Program-made: the position numbers and the translations under genes
Shown here: piece after piece, positions 44,017-53,779 of the stretch
How positions within the stretch are numbered: the first letter of the stretch is position 1
Layout of the letters: the number at the start of each line of letters is the position of its first letter
Origin: an uncultured Polaribacter sp.
GTDB taxonomy: Bacteria; Bacteroidota; Bacteroidia; Flavobacteriales; Flavobacteriaceae
Direction: 5' to 3'
NCBI RefSeq assembly: GCF_947503855.1
Contig: NZ_CANNFF010000003.1
Coordinates: 124,001-188,000, forward strand
Length of the DNA: 64,000 nucleotides
The notes under the pieces: model-generated
What the model saw: only the letters and a program-made list of their open reading frames with translations
Databases searched by the model: none
What the model was told of the DNA's origin: nothing

Positions 44017-45327
44017 TTATCCACCAAAGTCATCAAAGCGAATATTCTCATCTGCAATACCAAAATCTTCTCCCATTTTCTGAACAGCCTTATTCATTAA
44101 TGGTGGTCCACAGAAATACAATTCGATGTCTTCTGGTGCTTCATGATGATTTAAATAATTTTCGATTACACAATTATGAATAAAACCAACAAAACCATCA
44201 CCTTCTTCATCGTTAATATCTTTTTTAACTTTCCAGTTATCTGACTCTAAAGGTTCAGATAATGCCAAGTAGAATTTAAAATTAGGGAAATCTTTTTCTA
44301 AGGCTCTAAAGTGTTCTATGTAAAATAACTCTGCTTTAGAACGACCACCGTACCAATATGTTACTTTTCTACCTGTTTTTAGAGTTCTAAATAATTGGTA
44401 TAAGTGAGAACGCATTGGTGCCATACCTGCTCCACCTCCAACATACAACATTTCTGCTTCAGATTCATTAATAAAGAACTCTCCATAAGGACCAGAAATT
44501 ACACATTTATCTCCTTTTTTCAAATTGAAAATATACGAAGAAGCAACACCTGGGTTTACATCCATCCAACCACCTTTGGCTCTGTCAAAAGGAGGAGTTG
44601 CAATACGTACATTTAACATAATCTCTCTACCTTCTGCTGGGTAAGAAGCCATTGAATAGGCTCTTTCAACAGTTTCGGTATTTTTCATTACAAGGGGTCT
44701 TAAATTAAATTTATCCCATTCTGCTTCAAATTTATCTGCAGTGTCATGCTCTTCTGGATGAGCAGTAATGTCCATATCAGAAAACTTTACTTCACAAGGA
44801 GGAATTTCTATTTGAATATATCCACCAGCTTTGTAACCCATATCTTCTGGAATTTCTACCACAAATTCTTTAATAAAAGAAGCTACGTTATAATTTCTAA
44901 CTACTACAGCATCCCATTTCTTAATACCAAAAACTTCTTCTGGTATAGAAATGTTCATGTCTTGTTTTACTTTTACCTGGCAAGCTAAACGAGCTCCATC
45001 CTTTAACTCTTTTCTAGAAAAGTGTGGTACTTCTGTTGGTAAAGCTTCTCCTCCACCTTCTGTAACATGGCATTCACATTGTATGCAAGTACCTCCACCA
45101 CCACAAGCAGATGGTAAAAAGATTTTGTTACTACCTAAAGTAGATAATAAAGAGTCTCCAGAAGCTACTTCTATTTCTCTTTCTCCATTAATCATAATCT
45201 TTACGGGACCAGATGGAGATAATTTTTGTTTTACGACTAATAATAGAGTTATTAATAATAAAGCTATTATTAAAAATGCGACCACTGTTGCTATAACAGT
45301 TCCTGTTGTGCCTGCTGCTAATATCAT
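44017..45327 (-). CDS. nqrF: Na+-NQR subunit F, NADH dehydrogenase
   Basis: The entry subunit of the sodium pump: oxidises NADH and passes electrons via FAD and a 2Fe-2S cluster. The 436-residue protein has an N-terminal membrane helix (residues 5-30), a ferredoxin domain with CGGGGTCIQCEC and the fourth Cys in ARLACQV, and an FNR-like FAD/NADH domain with RAYSMAS, GGAGMAPMRSHL and FCGPPLMNKAV. It is the last gene of the nqrABCDEF operon, one base from nqrE. Confidence 0.97.
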   Translation of the reverse strand: MILAAGTTGTVIATVVAFLIIALLLITLLLVVKQKLSPSGPVKIMINGEREIEVASGDSLLSTLGSNKIFLPSACGGGGTCIQCECHVTEGGGEALPTEVPHFSRKELKDGARLACQVKVKQDMNISIPEEVFGIKKWDAVVVRNYNVASFIKEFVVEIPEDMGYKAGGYIQIEIPPCEVKFSDMDITAHPEEHDTADKFEAEWDKFNLRPLVMKNTETVERAYSMASYPAEGREIMLNVRIATPPFDRAKGGWMDVNPGVASSYIFNLKKGDKCVISGPYGEFFINESEAEMLYVGGGAGMAPMRSHLYQLFRTLKTGRKVTYWYGGRSKAELFYIEHFRALEKDFPNFKFYLALSEPLESDNWKVKKDINDEEGDGFVGFIHNCVIENYLNHHEAPEDIELYFCGPPLMNKAVQKMGEDFGIADENIRFDDFGG

Positions 45328-45328
45328 A

Positions 45329-46054
45329 TTATTGTATGGTTTTCGTATTCTTTGCTATTTCTTCTTTTTGTGCTTCTTCTACGTCTACTTTTTTAAGAGT
45401 TGTTTCTATTTTTGTAGCTGGTTTTTCTTCTTCATCTCCCCCAGTTAACATGCCTCCAAAACTTAAAAAACCAATTCCCATTAAACCTGTTATTATAAAC
45501 GTAATTCCTAAACCTCTTAATGCAGGTGGTACACTTGAATATCTAATTTTTTCGCGAATAGCTGCAATTGCTAAAATTGCTAAAAACCATCCTATTCCTG
45601 ATGAGATACCATAGTTAAAAGCTAAACCTAAAGAAGGTATTTCACGAGATTGCATAAATAAACTTCCTCCTAAAATTGCACAGTTTACAGCGATTAATGG
45701 TAAGAAAATCCCTAATGAATTGTATAATGATGGGGAGAATTTCTCAACAATTATTTCTACCAATTGTACCATGGTTGCAATGGTTGCAATAAACATGATA
45801 AATGATAAGAAACCTAAGTCATAATCTGCATATTCTGGTCCTAACCAAACTAAAGCACCTGGTTGTAATAAATATTGATCTAACAGCCAGTTTAAAGGTA
45901 CTGTAATAGCCAAAACAAATATTACTGCAGCTCCTAAACCTACTGCTGTAGATACTTTTTTTGATACTGCTAGGTATGAACACATTCCTAGGAATACTGC
46001 AAATACCATGTTATCTATAAAGATAGATTTGAAAAATAATTCTATATGTTCCAT
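45329..46054 (-). CDS. nqrE: Na+-NQR subunit E, with an extended C-terminal tail
   Basis: Integral subunit of the Na+-translocating NADH:quinone reductase; with NqrD it holds an intramembrane Fe centre. Six hydrophobic helices cover about residues 1-205. Conserved patterns include [13 protein letters not shown] (Cys in helix 1) and [11 protein letters not shown] (Cys in helix 4). At 241 residues it has a Lys/Glu-rich tail (from about residue 208) that is longer than the roughly 200 residues usual in Vibrio-type NqrE. Confidence 0.96.
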   Translation of the reverse strand: MEHIELFFKSIFIDNMVFAVFLGMCSYLAVSKKVSTAVGLGAAVIFVLAITVPLNWLLDQYLLQPGALVWLGPEYADYDLGFLSFIMFIATIATMVQLVEIIVEKFSPSLYNSLGIFLPLIAVNCAILGGSLFMQSREIPSLGLAFNYGISSGIGWFLAILAIAAIREKIRYSSVPPALRGLGITFIITGLMGIGFLSFGGMLTGGDEEEKPATKIETTLKKVDVEEAQKEEIAKNTKTIQ

Positions 46055-46058
46055 ATTT

Positions 46059-46079
46059 TTTAGTGTTTAGTGTTTAGTT
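46059..46079. repeat. TTTAGTG heptamer, three tandem copies
   Basis: TTTAGTG occurs twice and TTTAGTT once in tandem in the nqrD-nqrE gap, next to a run of TAACTAA words. The gap is within the operon, so the repeat is transcribed. Confidence 0.6.
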
Positions 46080-46135
46080 TTTGGTTTTTAGTAGATACAA
46101 GTATCAAGAAAAACCCGGTAACTAATAACTAATTT

Positions 46136-46780
46136 TTAATCTTCAATTAATGCTTTGTTTCTACTACGTTGTACCCAGATAATTAGACCTACAATAATTA
46201 GTGCCATTGGTGGCATTAACATGAATCCGTTATTTTCATAACCTGTAGCGTACAAACCTGTTTTTTCAATTGGGTCTCCTAAAACTGGAATACCAAATAA
46301 AGTACCAGAACCTAATAATTCTCTAAAGAAACCAACAATTAATAAAATTACTGCATATCCTAATGCGTTTCCGATTCCATCTAAAAAAGATTTCCAAGGA
46401 CCATTACCTAATGCAAAAGCCTCAAAACGGCCCATTATGATACAGTTTGTAATAATTAGACCAATAAAAACAGATAATGTTTTACTGAGTTCATAAGCAA
46501 ATGCTTTAAGTACTTGATCTACTATAATTACTAAAGAGGCAACTACAATAAGTTGTACAATAATTCTAATTTTAGAGGGTATAATGTTTCTCATTAAAGA
46601 AATTACCACATTACCAACACCAAGAACAAATAATACAGCAATCCCCATTACTAAAGAGGCTTTTAATTCTGCTGTTATTGCTAATGCAGAACAAATACCT
46701 AATACTTGTATCGTAATTGGGTTATTATCTGCTAATGGATCTGTAATTAACTTTGCGTCTTTTTTTGAAAGTAGTCCCAT
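46136..46780 (-). CDS. nqrD: Na+-NQR subunit D
   Basis: A 214-residue six-helix membrane subunit. It has ICSALAITAELKASLVMG (conserved Cys in helix 1) and ITNCIIMGRFEAFALGN (conserved Cys in helix 4), as required for the NqrD/NqrE Fe site. It lies six bases downstream of nqrC; an 81-base gap with short repeats separates it from nqrE. Confidence 0.96.
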   Translation of the reverse strand: MGLLSKKDAKLITDPLADNNPITIQVLGICSALAITAELKASLVMGIAVLFVLGVGNVVISLMRNIIPSKIRIIVQLIVVASLVIIVDQVLKAFAYELSKTLSVFIGLIITNCIIMGRFEAFALGNGPWKSFLDGIGNALGYAVILLIVGFFRELLGSGTLFGIPVLGDPIEKTGLYATGYENNGFMLMPPMALIIVGLIIWVQRSRNKALIED

Positions 46781-46786
46781 TGTGTT

Positions 46787-47575
46787 TTATTTTTTTAAGT
46801 TTTTGAAGTATGGTAAATACAACTTTAAATCTTTTTTTATCATTGCAGAAACACCATCACCTGTAATTGTAGCACCTGCTAATGCATCTACTTCATAATC
46901 GTCTTTATCTTCGTTTTTAGGATCATTATTACCTTTAGCAACTGTAATTCCTTTAAATACACCTGCTTCTGTTAATAATTTTTCTCCATAAAAATCATCC
47001 ATAAAATAACGTTGTTTAATGTTTGCTCCAAGGCCTGGTGTTTCACCAGCATGATCAAAAAATACTCCTTTAATAATCATATCTGTATCTAAAGCTACAT
47101 AACCCCAAATTGCATCCCAAAGACCATTTCCTCTAATTGGCGCAACATAAACAGTGTTACCTTCTTGTTGACCTTTAAATAAAGGTAAAAAACGAGATTT
47201 ACCATTTTTTGCTCTGGTTTGCTGCTTTTTAATATCAATTAAATAAGGTTCTTTATTGTTGTTTGCTGCCATAAATTCATCACGGTTCATTTCTTTTAAA
47301 ATTTTACCGTCTTTGACTTCTAAAACAATTTGTTCAGAAATTTTTGTTGAAAATGCTTCTGCAACTTTTTCTGTTGATATAAATGTAATACTTCCTTCTT
47401 CATTTTCATTTACACCCATAGCGTACAAAATATTTTGTTGCTTTTCCATTCTTTCATTTTCCTTAATATTAGGTTTTAATGAAGAAGCTGTAAATGCTAA
47501 TAATGACCCTACAACAATTACCATTACAATGGCAAATATTATTGTATAACTATTGCTATCTGTTTTGTTACTCAT
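46787..47575 (-). CDS. nqrC: Na+-NQR subunit C
   Basis: A 262-residue subunit with one N-terminal membrane helix (residues 9-29) and a periplasmic FMN domain. The covalent-FMN motif is AGATITGDGVS, where the Thr receives FMN by ApbE; an apbE gene is not in the window. It also has GETPGLGANI. It lies 2 bases from nqrB and 6 from nqrD. Confidence 0.96.
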   Translation of the reverse strand: MSNKTDSNSYTIIFAIVMVIVVGSLLAFTASSLKPNIKENERMEKQQNILYAMGVNENEEGSITFISTEKVAEAFSTKISEQIVLEVKDGKILKEMNRDEFMAANNNKEPYLIDIKKQQTRAKNGKSRFLPLFKGQQEGNTVYVAPIRGNGLWDAIWGYVALDTDMIIKGVFFDHAGETPGLGANIKQRYFMDDFYGEKLLTEAGVFKGITVAKGNNDPKNEDKDDYEVDALAGATITGDGVSAMIKKDLKLYLPYFKNLKK

Positions 47576-47577
47576 AA

Positions 47578-48777
47578 TTAAGCAGTTTTAGCTTTTAAAC
47601 GTTTCATTCTTCTCTTAACATTGCCTTGTACTACATAGTGGTCTATGGTTGGTGCAAAAACATTCATTAATAATATTGCTAAGAATACTCCTTCTGGATA
47701 TGCTGGATTAAAGACACGAATCATTATTGATAAGAAACCGATAAGGAAACCGTAAATCCATTTTCCTTTGTTAGTTTGCGATGCAGTTACAGGATCTGTA
47801 GCCATATATACAGCACCAAATGCCAAACCACCAATCATTAAGTGTTCCCAAAATGGTGTGTTCATTAATCCGTAAAACTTACTAGATTCTGTAATAATAT
47901 CTGCTGCTACAACTTGGTTAAATATTAAACCCATAACAGCTGCACCCATAAAAGTTGATACAATAATTCTCCAACTTCCTATTTTTGTAAATATTAAAAA
48001 AGCGGCTCCTAAAAGAATTAGCAATGTTGATGTTTCCCCTACAGAACCTGGTATAAAGCCCATAAATTTATCCCAATTAGAATAAATTACTTCTTGTCCT
48101 TGTGCGTAGCTACCTAAAATGGTTTCACCAGAAATTGCATCAGCAGTTCCAGCTCTTTCTACTGCATCATATACCCAAACTTTGTCTCCAGACATCCACG
48201 TTGGGTATGCAAAGAATAAAAATGCTCTAATAGTTAATGCTGGGTTTAAGATATTCATACCTGTACCACCAAAAACCTCTTTACCAATTACTACACCAAA
48301 TACAACTGCTACTGATAGCATCCAAAGTGGTGTATCTACAGGTACAATTAAGGGTACTAACATACCTGTTACAAGGTATCCTTCTTCTACTTCGTGCCCT
48401 TTTATAACTGCAAAAATAAATTCTACAATCAATCCAACTCCGTAAGAAACAATTACAAGTGGCAATACTTTAATTATCCCAATCCAAAGGTTATCAAACG
48501 TAAAAAAGTTTGCTAGAACATTTGTTCTAAGTGATGGATCTATAGCTGCATAATGTTGGTAACCAGCATTAAACATACCAAAAATTAATATAGGAATTAA
48601 AGCCGTAATTACTGTATTCATCGTACGCTTTAAATCGTCTGCTGCTTTGATATGAGTTCCTCCATGAGTAACTTCATTTGGTAAGTATAAAAAAGTATGG
48701 ATTGCGTTAAACGCAGGTGCCATTTTTGTACCTTTATACTTTTCTTTTAAATTGTGTAAGTTTTGTTTTAAGCCCAT
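47578..48777 (-). CDS. nqrB: Na+-NQR subunit B
   Basis: A 399-residue membrane subunit with about ten helices, carrying covalent FMN and riboflavin in the Na+ channel. Signatures are VTHGGTHIKAADDLKRTMN near the N-terminus, FGGTGMNILNPALTIRAFLFFAYP, and PEGVFLAILLMN late. The FMN-attachment Thr falls in the SVGETSTLLILLGA segment (GETS motif). Four bases after nqrA. Confidence 0.96.
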   Translation of the reverse strand: MGLKQNLHNLKEKYKGTKMAPAFNAIHTFLYLPNEVTHGGTHIKAADDLKRTMNTVITALIPILIFGMFNAGYQHYAAIDPSLRTNVLANFFTFDNLWIGIIKVLPLVIVSYGVGLIVEFIFAVIKGHEVEEGYLVTGMLVPLIVPVDTPLWMLSVAVVFGVVIGKEVFGGTGMNILNPALTIRAFLFFAYPTWMSGDKVWVYDAVERAGTADAISGETILGSYAQGQEVIYSNWDKFMGFIPGSVGETSTLLILLGAAFLIFTKIGSWRIIVSTFMGAAVMGLIFNQVVAADIITESSKFYGLMNTPFWEHLMIGGLAFGAVYMATDPVTASQTNKGKWIYGFLIGFLSIMIRVFNPAYPEGVFLAILLMNVFAPTIDHYVVQGNVKRRMKRLKAKTA

Positions 48778-48781
48778 AATC

Positions 48782-50131
48782 TTATCCTAATTCTTCTCTC
48801 ATTAAATCTAAACCTTCACGAATTATTTTTTGGTGAGGTTGTTTAGATACACAAATAAATTCTGTTAATGCAAAGTCTTCTGGGGCTACTTCGTAACCAC
48901 CTAAAGCTTCCATTTCGTCTAAATCTTTATACATAAATGCTTTTAATAATTGCATTGGATATATGTCTAAAGGAAATACCTGTTCATAAGAACCTGTAAC
49001 CACAAATGCTCTATGTTCTCCATTTGTGTTCGTATTTAAATCATACTTTTTATTAGGCGTTAACCAAGAAAAAGTTAATGCTCTAGAGGTAGATACTTTA
49101 TCAAAAACAGGTTTATTCCATCCGAAAAATTCGTAATCATCTCCTTCTGGAATTGCTGTTATTTGATTGTCATAATACCCTAAAAATTCGTCTTCTTTAA
49201 CTTCTTTTCCTGTTAAAACGTTTCCACTAATAATTCTAGTGTTATCGTTATTTAGGTTATTTTTTGTAATATCTGCAATACTTGCCCCAGCAATTGCAGT
49301 TACATATTGTGGATTTTTAAATTGAGAACCTGTTAAAGCAACTATTCTTGCTAAATTTAACTTACCTGTTAAAAACAATTCACCTATAACCACTAAATCT
49401 TGTGGTGTAACAATCCAAACCACTTCCCCTTTATTTATAGGGTCTATTTTAGCTATTTGTGTACCCACATTACCTGATGGATGTGGTCCAGAAACTTTAT
49501 GCAATTCTACACCATTTAAACTTGCCAATGGCGAGTTTGAATTAGCACCAACAGAAACATGTACTTTACCTTCTGTTAATTTTGATATTGCTGAAATTGC
49601 TGCTTGCAATTCTGCTTCTTTACCAGCCAAAGTATAGTCTAAATCTGCTGCTAACGGTGCACTTGCATAGGCAGATACAAATATAGCTTTTGGTGCCTGA
49701 TTTGGATTGGCAACAATGTCGTAAGGACGTTGCTTTATAAATGGCCAGCAACCAGCTTCAAATAAATAATTTTTTACTTCATCCGCAGACATTTCGCTTG
49801 CGTTTTTAGTACCAAAATCTTTATAAGATTGTGTTGCATCTGCAGCTATTTTTACTGCTAACACTTTTCTTCTTGCTCCACGAATAACCTCTGTAACTTT
49901 ACCAGAAACAGGACTTGGAAATAAAATACGATCATCACTTTTTAAATGAAAAAGTGCTTCTCCTGCTTTTACTTCTGTACCTTCTTTGGCTGTTAATTTG
50001 GGTATTATTCCGTGAAAATCTTCTGGCTTAACTGCATAAACACTACTTTGATTACTAATCTTAGTTGTTTTTTCTGCAATGCCAACAAGCTTAATATCTA
50101 AGCCTTTTTTAATACGAATGTCTTTTGACAT
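48782..50131 (-). CDS. nqrA: Na+-NQR subunit A
   Basis: The soluble 449-residue subunit on the cytoplasmic side. It has the N-terminal KKGLDIKLVG, FHGIIPKLTAKEGTEVKAGEALF (barrel-sandwich hybrid), SGPHPSGNVGTQIAKIDP and the C-terminal end with DFALTEFICVSKQPHQ. It is the first gene of the operon and normal in length. Confidence 0.97.
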   Translation of the reverse strand: MSKDIRIKKGLDIKLVGIAEKTTKISNQSSVYAVKPEDFHGIIPKLTAKEGTEVKAGEALFHLKSDDRILFPSPVSGKVTEVIRGARRKVLAVKIAADATQSYKDFGTKNASEMSADEVKNYLFEAGCWPFIKQRPYDIVANPNQAPKAIFVSAYASAPLAADLDYTLAGKEAELQAAISAISKLTEGKVHVSVGANSNSPLASLNGVELHKVSGPHPSGNVGTQIAKIDPINKGEVVWIVTPQDLVVIGELFLTGKLNLARIVALTGSQFKNPQYVTAIAGASIADITKNNLNNDNTRIISGNVLTGKEVKEDEFLGYYDNQITAIPEGDDYEFFGWNKPVFDKVSTSRALTFSWLTPNKKYDLNTNTNGEHRAFVVTGSYEQVFPLDIYPMQLLKAFMYKDLDEMEALGGYEVAPEDFALTEFICVSKQPHQKIIREGLDLMREELG

Positions 50132-50168
50132 AGTAAATTGGAATATTTAGTTATCTAAAAAAATCATG

Positions 50169-50176
50169 CAAATTTA
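50169..50176 (-). promoter_or_regulatory. Candidate -7 box of the nqr operon
   Basis: The minus strand reads TAAATTTG 37 bases before the nqrA ATG. The -33 position carries only a weak TGAC-like word. Confidence 0.45.
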
Positions 50177-50323
50177 AAGATTTTGGAAATGAAGAGTCAT
50201 ATAATTGGATGATAATATTGCTAAAATAATCTTATTTATAATAATTCTAAATAAATGATTTAAAGAAAAGCTTATCGTAATTAATTTTTGGCTTAAAAAT
50301 TGATTTTTATGGTAAATGATTGA

Positions 50324-50331
50324 TACTTTTG
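50324..50331 (+). promoter_or_regulatory. Candidate -7 box of the T9SS plug gene
   Basis: TACTTTTG, a good TAnnTTTG match, ends four bases before ATG 50336; TTGA about 20 bases further up could be the -33 element. Implies a leaderless mRNA. Confidence 0.5.
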
Positions 50332-50335
50332 CGAT

Positions 50336-51553
50336 ATGTATAAAAAGAGAATACTTTATTTTTTTTTAATTTTTGTTAGTTTTTTACAAGCTCAAAATAT
50401 TAAAACTATTCAACTACGATCTTTACAGGAAAATAATTTTTCTGCAATCGTTCCTTTAGGTACTGCTTTAGTCTTATCTTTTGATGATTTGGGTGCTGAT
50501 AGTAAAGAGTATCAATACAAAATAGAGCACATGACACATGATTGGCAAAAAAGCAGATTGCTTTCTAGCCAATACATAAATGGTTTTGACCAAAATTACA
50601 TTAATAATGTAACCAATTCTTTTAATACGTTTCAAAGTTACAGTCATTATGAGGTTAAAATACCCAATGTAAATACGGTTATTACTAAAAGTGGTAATTA
50701 TTTATTATCTGTTATAGATGCTTCTAATGAAGTAGTTTTTACAAGACGTTTTGTACTTTATGAAGATTTAACAACCATTGGAGTTTCTGTAGGTAGAAGC
50801 AGAAATACCAAAACAGTAAACACGCAGCAAACCATTCAGTTTTCTGTAAATCACCCAAACATTCAAATTAACAATCCTGGTTTAGAAATAAACGTGGCTA
50901 TCATAAAAAATAATAACTGGAACGAAACCATTTCCAATCTACAGCCTACTTTTTTTAAACCAAATCAGCTATTATATACTTACACCAACAAAACAAATTT
51001 TTGGGGTGATAATGAATATTTAAATTTTGATAGTAAAATTATTAGAAACAAAAGTTTAAACATTGTAAAAATTACAAAAGATGATGTTTTTAATCATTAT
51101 TTATATCCACATGTGTATAATGAGTTTTTAGAATATACCTACAACCCAGATATCAATGGGCAATTTGTGATACGAACTTTAGAAGGTAATGATAATGATA
51201 CAGAAGCAGATTATGCCTTAATGCATTTTACTTTACAAGTAGACGAAATGTTTACAGAAAAAGAAGTGTATGTGTATGGTGCTTTTAATGATTTTTCAAT
51301 TTCTGATACAAACAGAATGTATTTTAACCCGAATACAAATACATACAATGCTTCTATTCTTTTAAAACAGGGATTTTACAACTATACTTATGCAACAATT
51401 GGTGCAGATGGTTTGGTGAACACACATCAAATTAACGGTTCTTTCTTTGAAACAGAAAACCAATACACTGTAATTACCTACTACAAACCTTTTGGTAGTT
51501 TGTATGACAGAGTTATAGGTGTAGGCAGTGGTTTTTTTAATCAAAATAGATAG
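50336..51553 (+). CDS. Type IX secretion plug-domain protein (DUF5103)
   Basis: A 405-residue exported protein (signal peptide to about residue 19, ending LQAQ). The DUF5103 family was renamed for the plug of the T9SS outer-membrane translocon. It has the N-terminal beta domain with PLGTALVLSFDDLGAD, HMTHDWQKSRLL and the C-terminal YVYGAFNDFSISDTNRMYF and GFYNYTYATI segments. The gene lies upstream of apaG, about 50 bases away, and divergent from the nqr operon. The plug assignment is family knowledge. Confidence 0.88.
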   Translation: MYKKRILYFFLIFVSFLQAQNIKTIQLRSLQENNFSAIVPLGTALVLSFDDLGADSKEYQYKIEHMTHDWQKSRLLSSQYINGFDQNYINNVTNSFNTFQSYSHYEVKIPNVNTVITKSGNYLLSVIDASNEVVFTRRFVLYEDLTTIGVSVGRSRNTKTVNTQQTIQFSVNHPNIQINNPGLEINVAIIKNNNWNETISNLQPTFFKPNQLLYTYTNKTNFWGDNEYLNFDSKIIRNKSLNIVKITKDDVFNHYLYPHVYNEFLEYTYNPDINGQFVIRTLEGNDNDTEADYALMHFTLQVDEMFTEKEVYVYGAFNDFSISDTNRMYFNPNTNTYNASILLKQGFYNYTYATIGADGLVNTHQINGSFFETENQYTVITYYKPFGSLYDRVIGVGSGFFNQNR

Positions 51554-51602
51554 CCCCTATTTTATTTGCAAAAACAAATCAAAAAAGGTACATTTACTCT
51601 GT

Positions 51603-51989
51603 ATGATTCAGCAAATTACAAAAGGCATTAAAATTTCTGTTGAAACTAATTATAAAGGTACCAGTTTTAAAAGCAAAAAACGATATCATATTTTTAGTTA
51701 TAAAATTACCATAGAAAATAATAGCCAACACACCGTTAAACTTACAGATCGTTTTTGGAAAATTTACGATTCTTTAAATCTCACAGAAATTGTAAGTGGA
51801 GAAGGTGTTGTTGGGCAAACCCCTACCTTAAAACCAAATGACAAATACACTTATAATTCTGGATGCTTTTTAGCATCTAATACAGGCGCTATGAGAGGTT
51901 TTTACACCATGATTAATTTAGATGATTATCAACAATTTAAAGTTTATATACCAACGTTTCAACTAACAACACCTGACTTATTAAACTAA
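51603..51989 (+). CDS. apaG: ApaG family protein
   Basis: A 128-residue immunoglobulin-like beta protein. It has GIKISVETNYKGTS, VKLTDRFWKIYD, GEGVVGQTPTLKPND, YNSGCFLASNTGAMRGFYTM. ApaG is linked to cobalt and magnesium resistance in enterobacteria, with unclear biochemistry. I chose ATG 51603; upstream codons of the longer frame overlap the preceding gene. The DUF3667 gene overlaps its last codons. Confidence 0.93.
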   Translation: MIQQITKGIKISVETNYKGTSFKSKKRYHIFSYKITIENNSQHTVKLTDRFWKIYDSLNLTEIVSGEGVVGQTPTLKPNDKYTYNSGCFLASNTGAMRGFYTMINLDDYQQFKVYIPTFQLTTPDLLN

Positions 51990-53122
51990 CAAAATCTAAA
52001 AATAAGGTTGCTAAAATTAAAGATCCATCGTGTTTAAATTGTGGTCATCCATTTTTTGGACAAGAAAAATTTTGCCCAGAATGTGGGCAGGCAAACAAAG
52101 GAAACAGCATTACATTTAAAAGTTTTATAAACGAAGTTTTTAATGGCCTATTTAATTTTGATGCCAAATTTTGGAACACTATTATACCTTTACTAATGAA
52201 ACCCGGTATAGTTTCTAAAAACTATATTGATGGTAAAAGAAGCAGGTACTCTAACCCATTTCGTTTTTACTTAACGGTTTCAATTATTTTCTTTTTAATT
52301 TTAGGTATTTCTATGACAAAAGATAAATATGAAGTTTTAGCAGAAGATAGTGCAGACAAAATTGTGAACGAAATAAACAAAGAAAAAGCAAAAAAAGAGT
52401 TTAACGAAAAAGAGATCGACTCTGTAAAAAACAATGTAGCTAAAGTGCTAGAAAAATCTTTTATTCCTCTTTCTAAAAAAACAAAAGAAAAAGTTTTAGA
52501 AGAAGTAGAAAAGGAAATTAAGAAAGATAAAGACACTACTAAAAAAGAAAACAATAACTTTAACATTACTATTAATGAGGAAAACAATAGACTAAATAGT
52601 TTTTTAAAATACCAAAAGGAAAATCCCAAAAAAGCAATAAATGTAGCTTTAGACTCTTTAGGTTTCAAAAAAAACTTTACAAATCGATTTTTGTATACCA
52701 GAGCAAAAGCTGTAAATTCTTTGGCAACTAAAGATAGTAGAGAAGAGTTTTTAAGCCAAATAGTTTCATACAGTTCTGTTGCACTATTTATTTTATTACC
52801 CTTTTTTACCTTATTTTTAAAACTTTTTTATATCCGAAGAAAATACACTTATGTAGATCATTTGATTTTTGTATTCCATATACAAACTGTATTTTTTATG
52901 TTGTTTTCAATTTATTTTATCTTAGAAATATTAGACATAACTCCAGAAACATGGATTTTCTTAGCACTGTTTCTAATGTACCTAATTATTGCAATGAAAA
53001 AATTTTACCAACAAGGTTATTTAAAAACAATTATAAAATTCTGTCTACTAAATTTCAGCTATTCCTTATTAGCAATTATCGGCTTTAGTTTACTATCTAT
53101 TATATCTCTAATGTTGTTTTAA
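51980..53122 (+). CDS. DUF3667 membrane protein with zinc ribbon; non-ATG start
   Basis: The open frame runs from 51977 to 53122. It starts with a four-Cys zinc ribbon (CLNCGHPFF...KFCPECGQ), then FKSFINEVFNGLFNFDAKFWNT, the PGIVSKNYIDGKRSRYSNPFRFYL core of DUF3667, a first membrane helix, a long charged coiled-coil loop (Lys/Glu-rich), and three or four C-terminal membrane helices. The first in-frame ATG (52196) lies after the ribbon and inside the conserved core, so it is not the true start. No ATG, GTG or TTG precedes the ribbon; ATT 51980 at the overlap with the apaG stop is my best guess. Function unknown. Confidence 0.75.
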   Translation: MKLTKSKNKVAKIKDPSCLNCGHPFFGQEKFCPECGQANKGNSITFKSFINEVFNGLFNFDAKFWNTIIPLLMKPGIVSKNYIDGKRSRYSNPFRFYLTVSIIFFLILGISMTKDKYEVLAEDSADKIVNEINKEKAKKEFNEKEIDSVKNNVAKVLEKSFIPLSKKTKEKVLEEVEKEIKKDKDTTKKENNNFNITINEENNRLNSFLKYQKENPKKAINVALDSLGFKKNFTNRFLYTRAKAVNSLATKDSREEFLSQIVSYSSVALFILLPFFTLFLKLFYIRRKYTYVDHLIFVFHIQTVFFMLFSIYFILEILDITPETWIFLALFLMYLIIAMKKFYQQGYLKTIIKFCLLNFSYSLLAIIGFSLLSIISLMLF

Positions 53123-53388
53123 AATCTTTGTTTTTAGAGAGCCAACGTACAAAACTATCTTTTCTTAAACGCTTGATTTTTTTGGTGTACAAATTTGATG
53201 AAGATCCTATTTTATAGTGCTTGAGTTAGTTTTTTTAAGTGCTTTTTATCTCCATCCCAGAGCAATTCAAAGGTTGCTATATATTTATGCCAATCAACCA
53301 AAATTATGGCAAATAGCTCAATATCATTAAAATTATGAATAAAAGCTACTACATTATAGTAGATAAAATATTTTTTAAAATTACACCT
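53102..53388 (-). pseudogene. Possible decayed gene remnant in the DUF3667-pruA gap
   Basis: On the minus strand a start-less 58-codon frame (53388 to TAA 53212) has protein-like content (FNDIELFAIILVDWHKY, FELLWDGDKKHLKKL). A second frame just after it reads HYKIGSSSNLYTKKIKRLRK, which resembles the C-terminal winged helix of AAA-type ATPases. A frameshift between them would join the two. No start and several stops. Very tentative. Confidence 0.3.
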
Positions 53389-53779
53389 CTACTCATATGG
53401 TAATTTGCTTTTCGGTTATAAATTTTAAAACGACCATTTAACAAACAAATCAACCATGTTTTTCGCTAATACCAATCTATGCAACACCAGCCAATTTATC
53501 TTTTGGATAGGATAATTTTAAGCTTCTTCCATACAACTACTTGGTGATAAGATTTTTCTTAATACATTTCATCTCTATCGGAGGTTAGTATAAAAAATTT
53601 TTAGCTAAAGGTAGATAGGTAATTGCACAAATGATAAATTATGATTAATTTTAATTTTTAGAGATATTTTTGGTTTTAATGCAATAAAACATGATAAACA
53701 TCTATTAAAATTATTGAAACAAAAATTGTAACTTTACATTTTACAAATTAAACGAATAAATTTAAAAACTTATAATATT
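53389..53779. other. Gene-free stretch upstream of pruA
   Basis: About 390 bases with short broken frames on the minus strand and no supportable gene, RNA or repeat. A TAACTTTA -7-like box lies about 45 bases before pruA. Confidence 0.45.
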
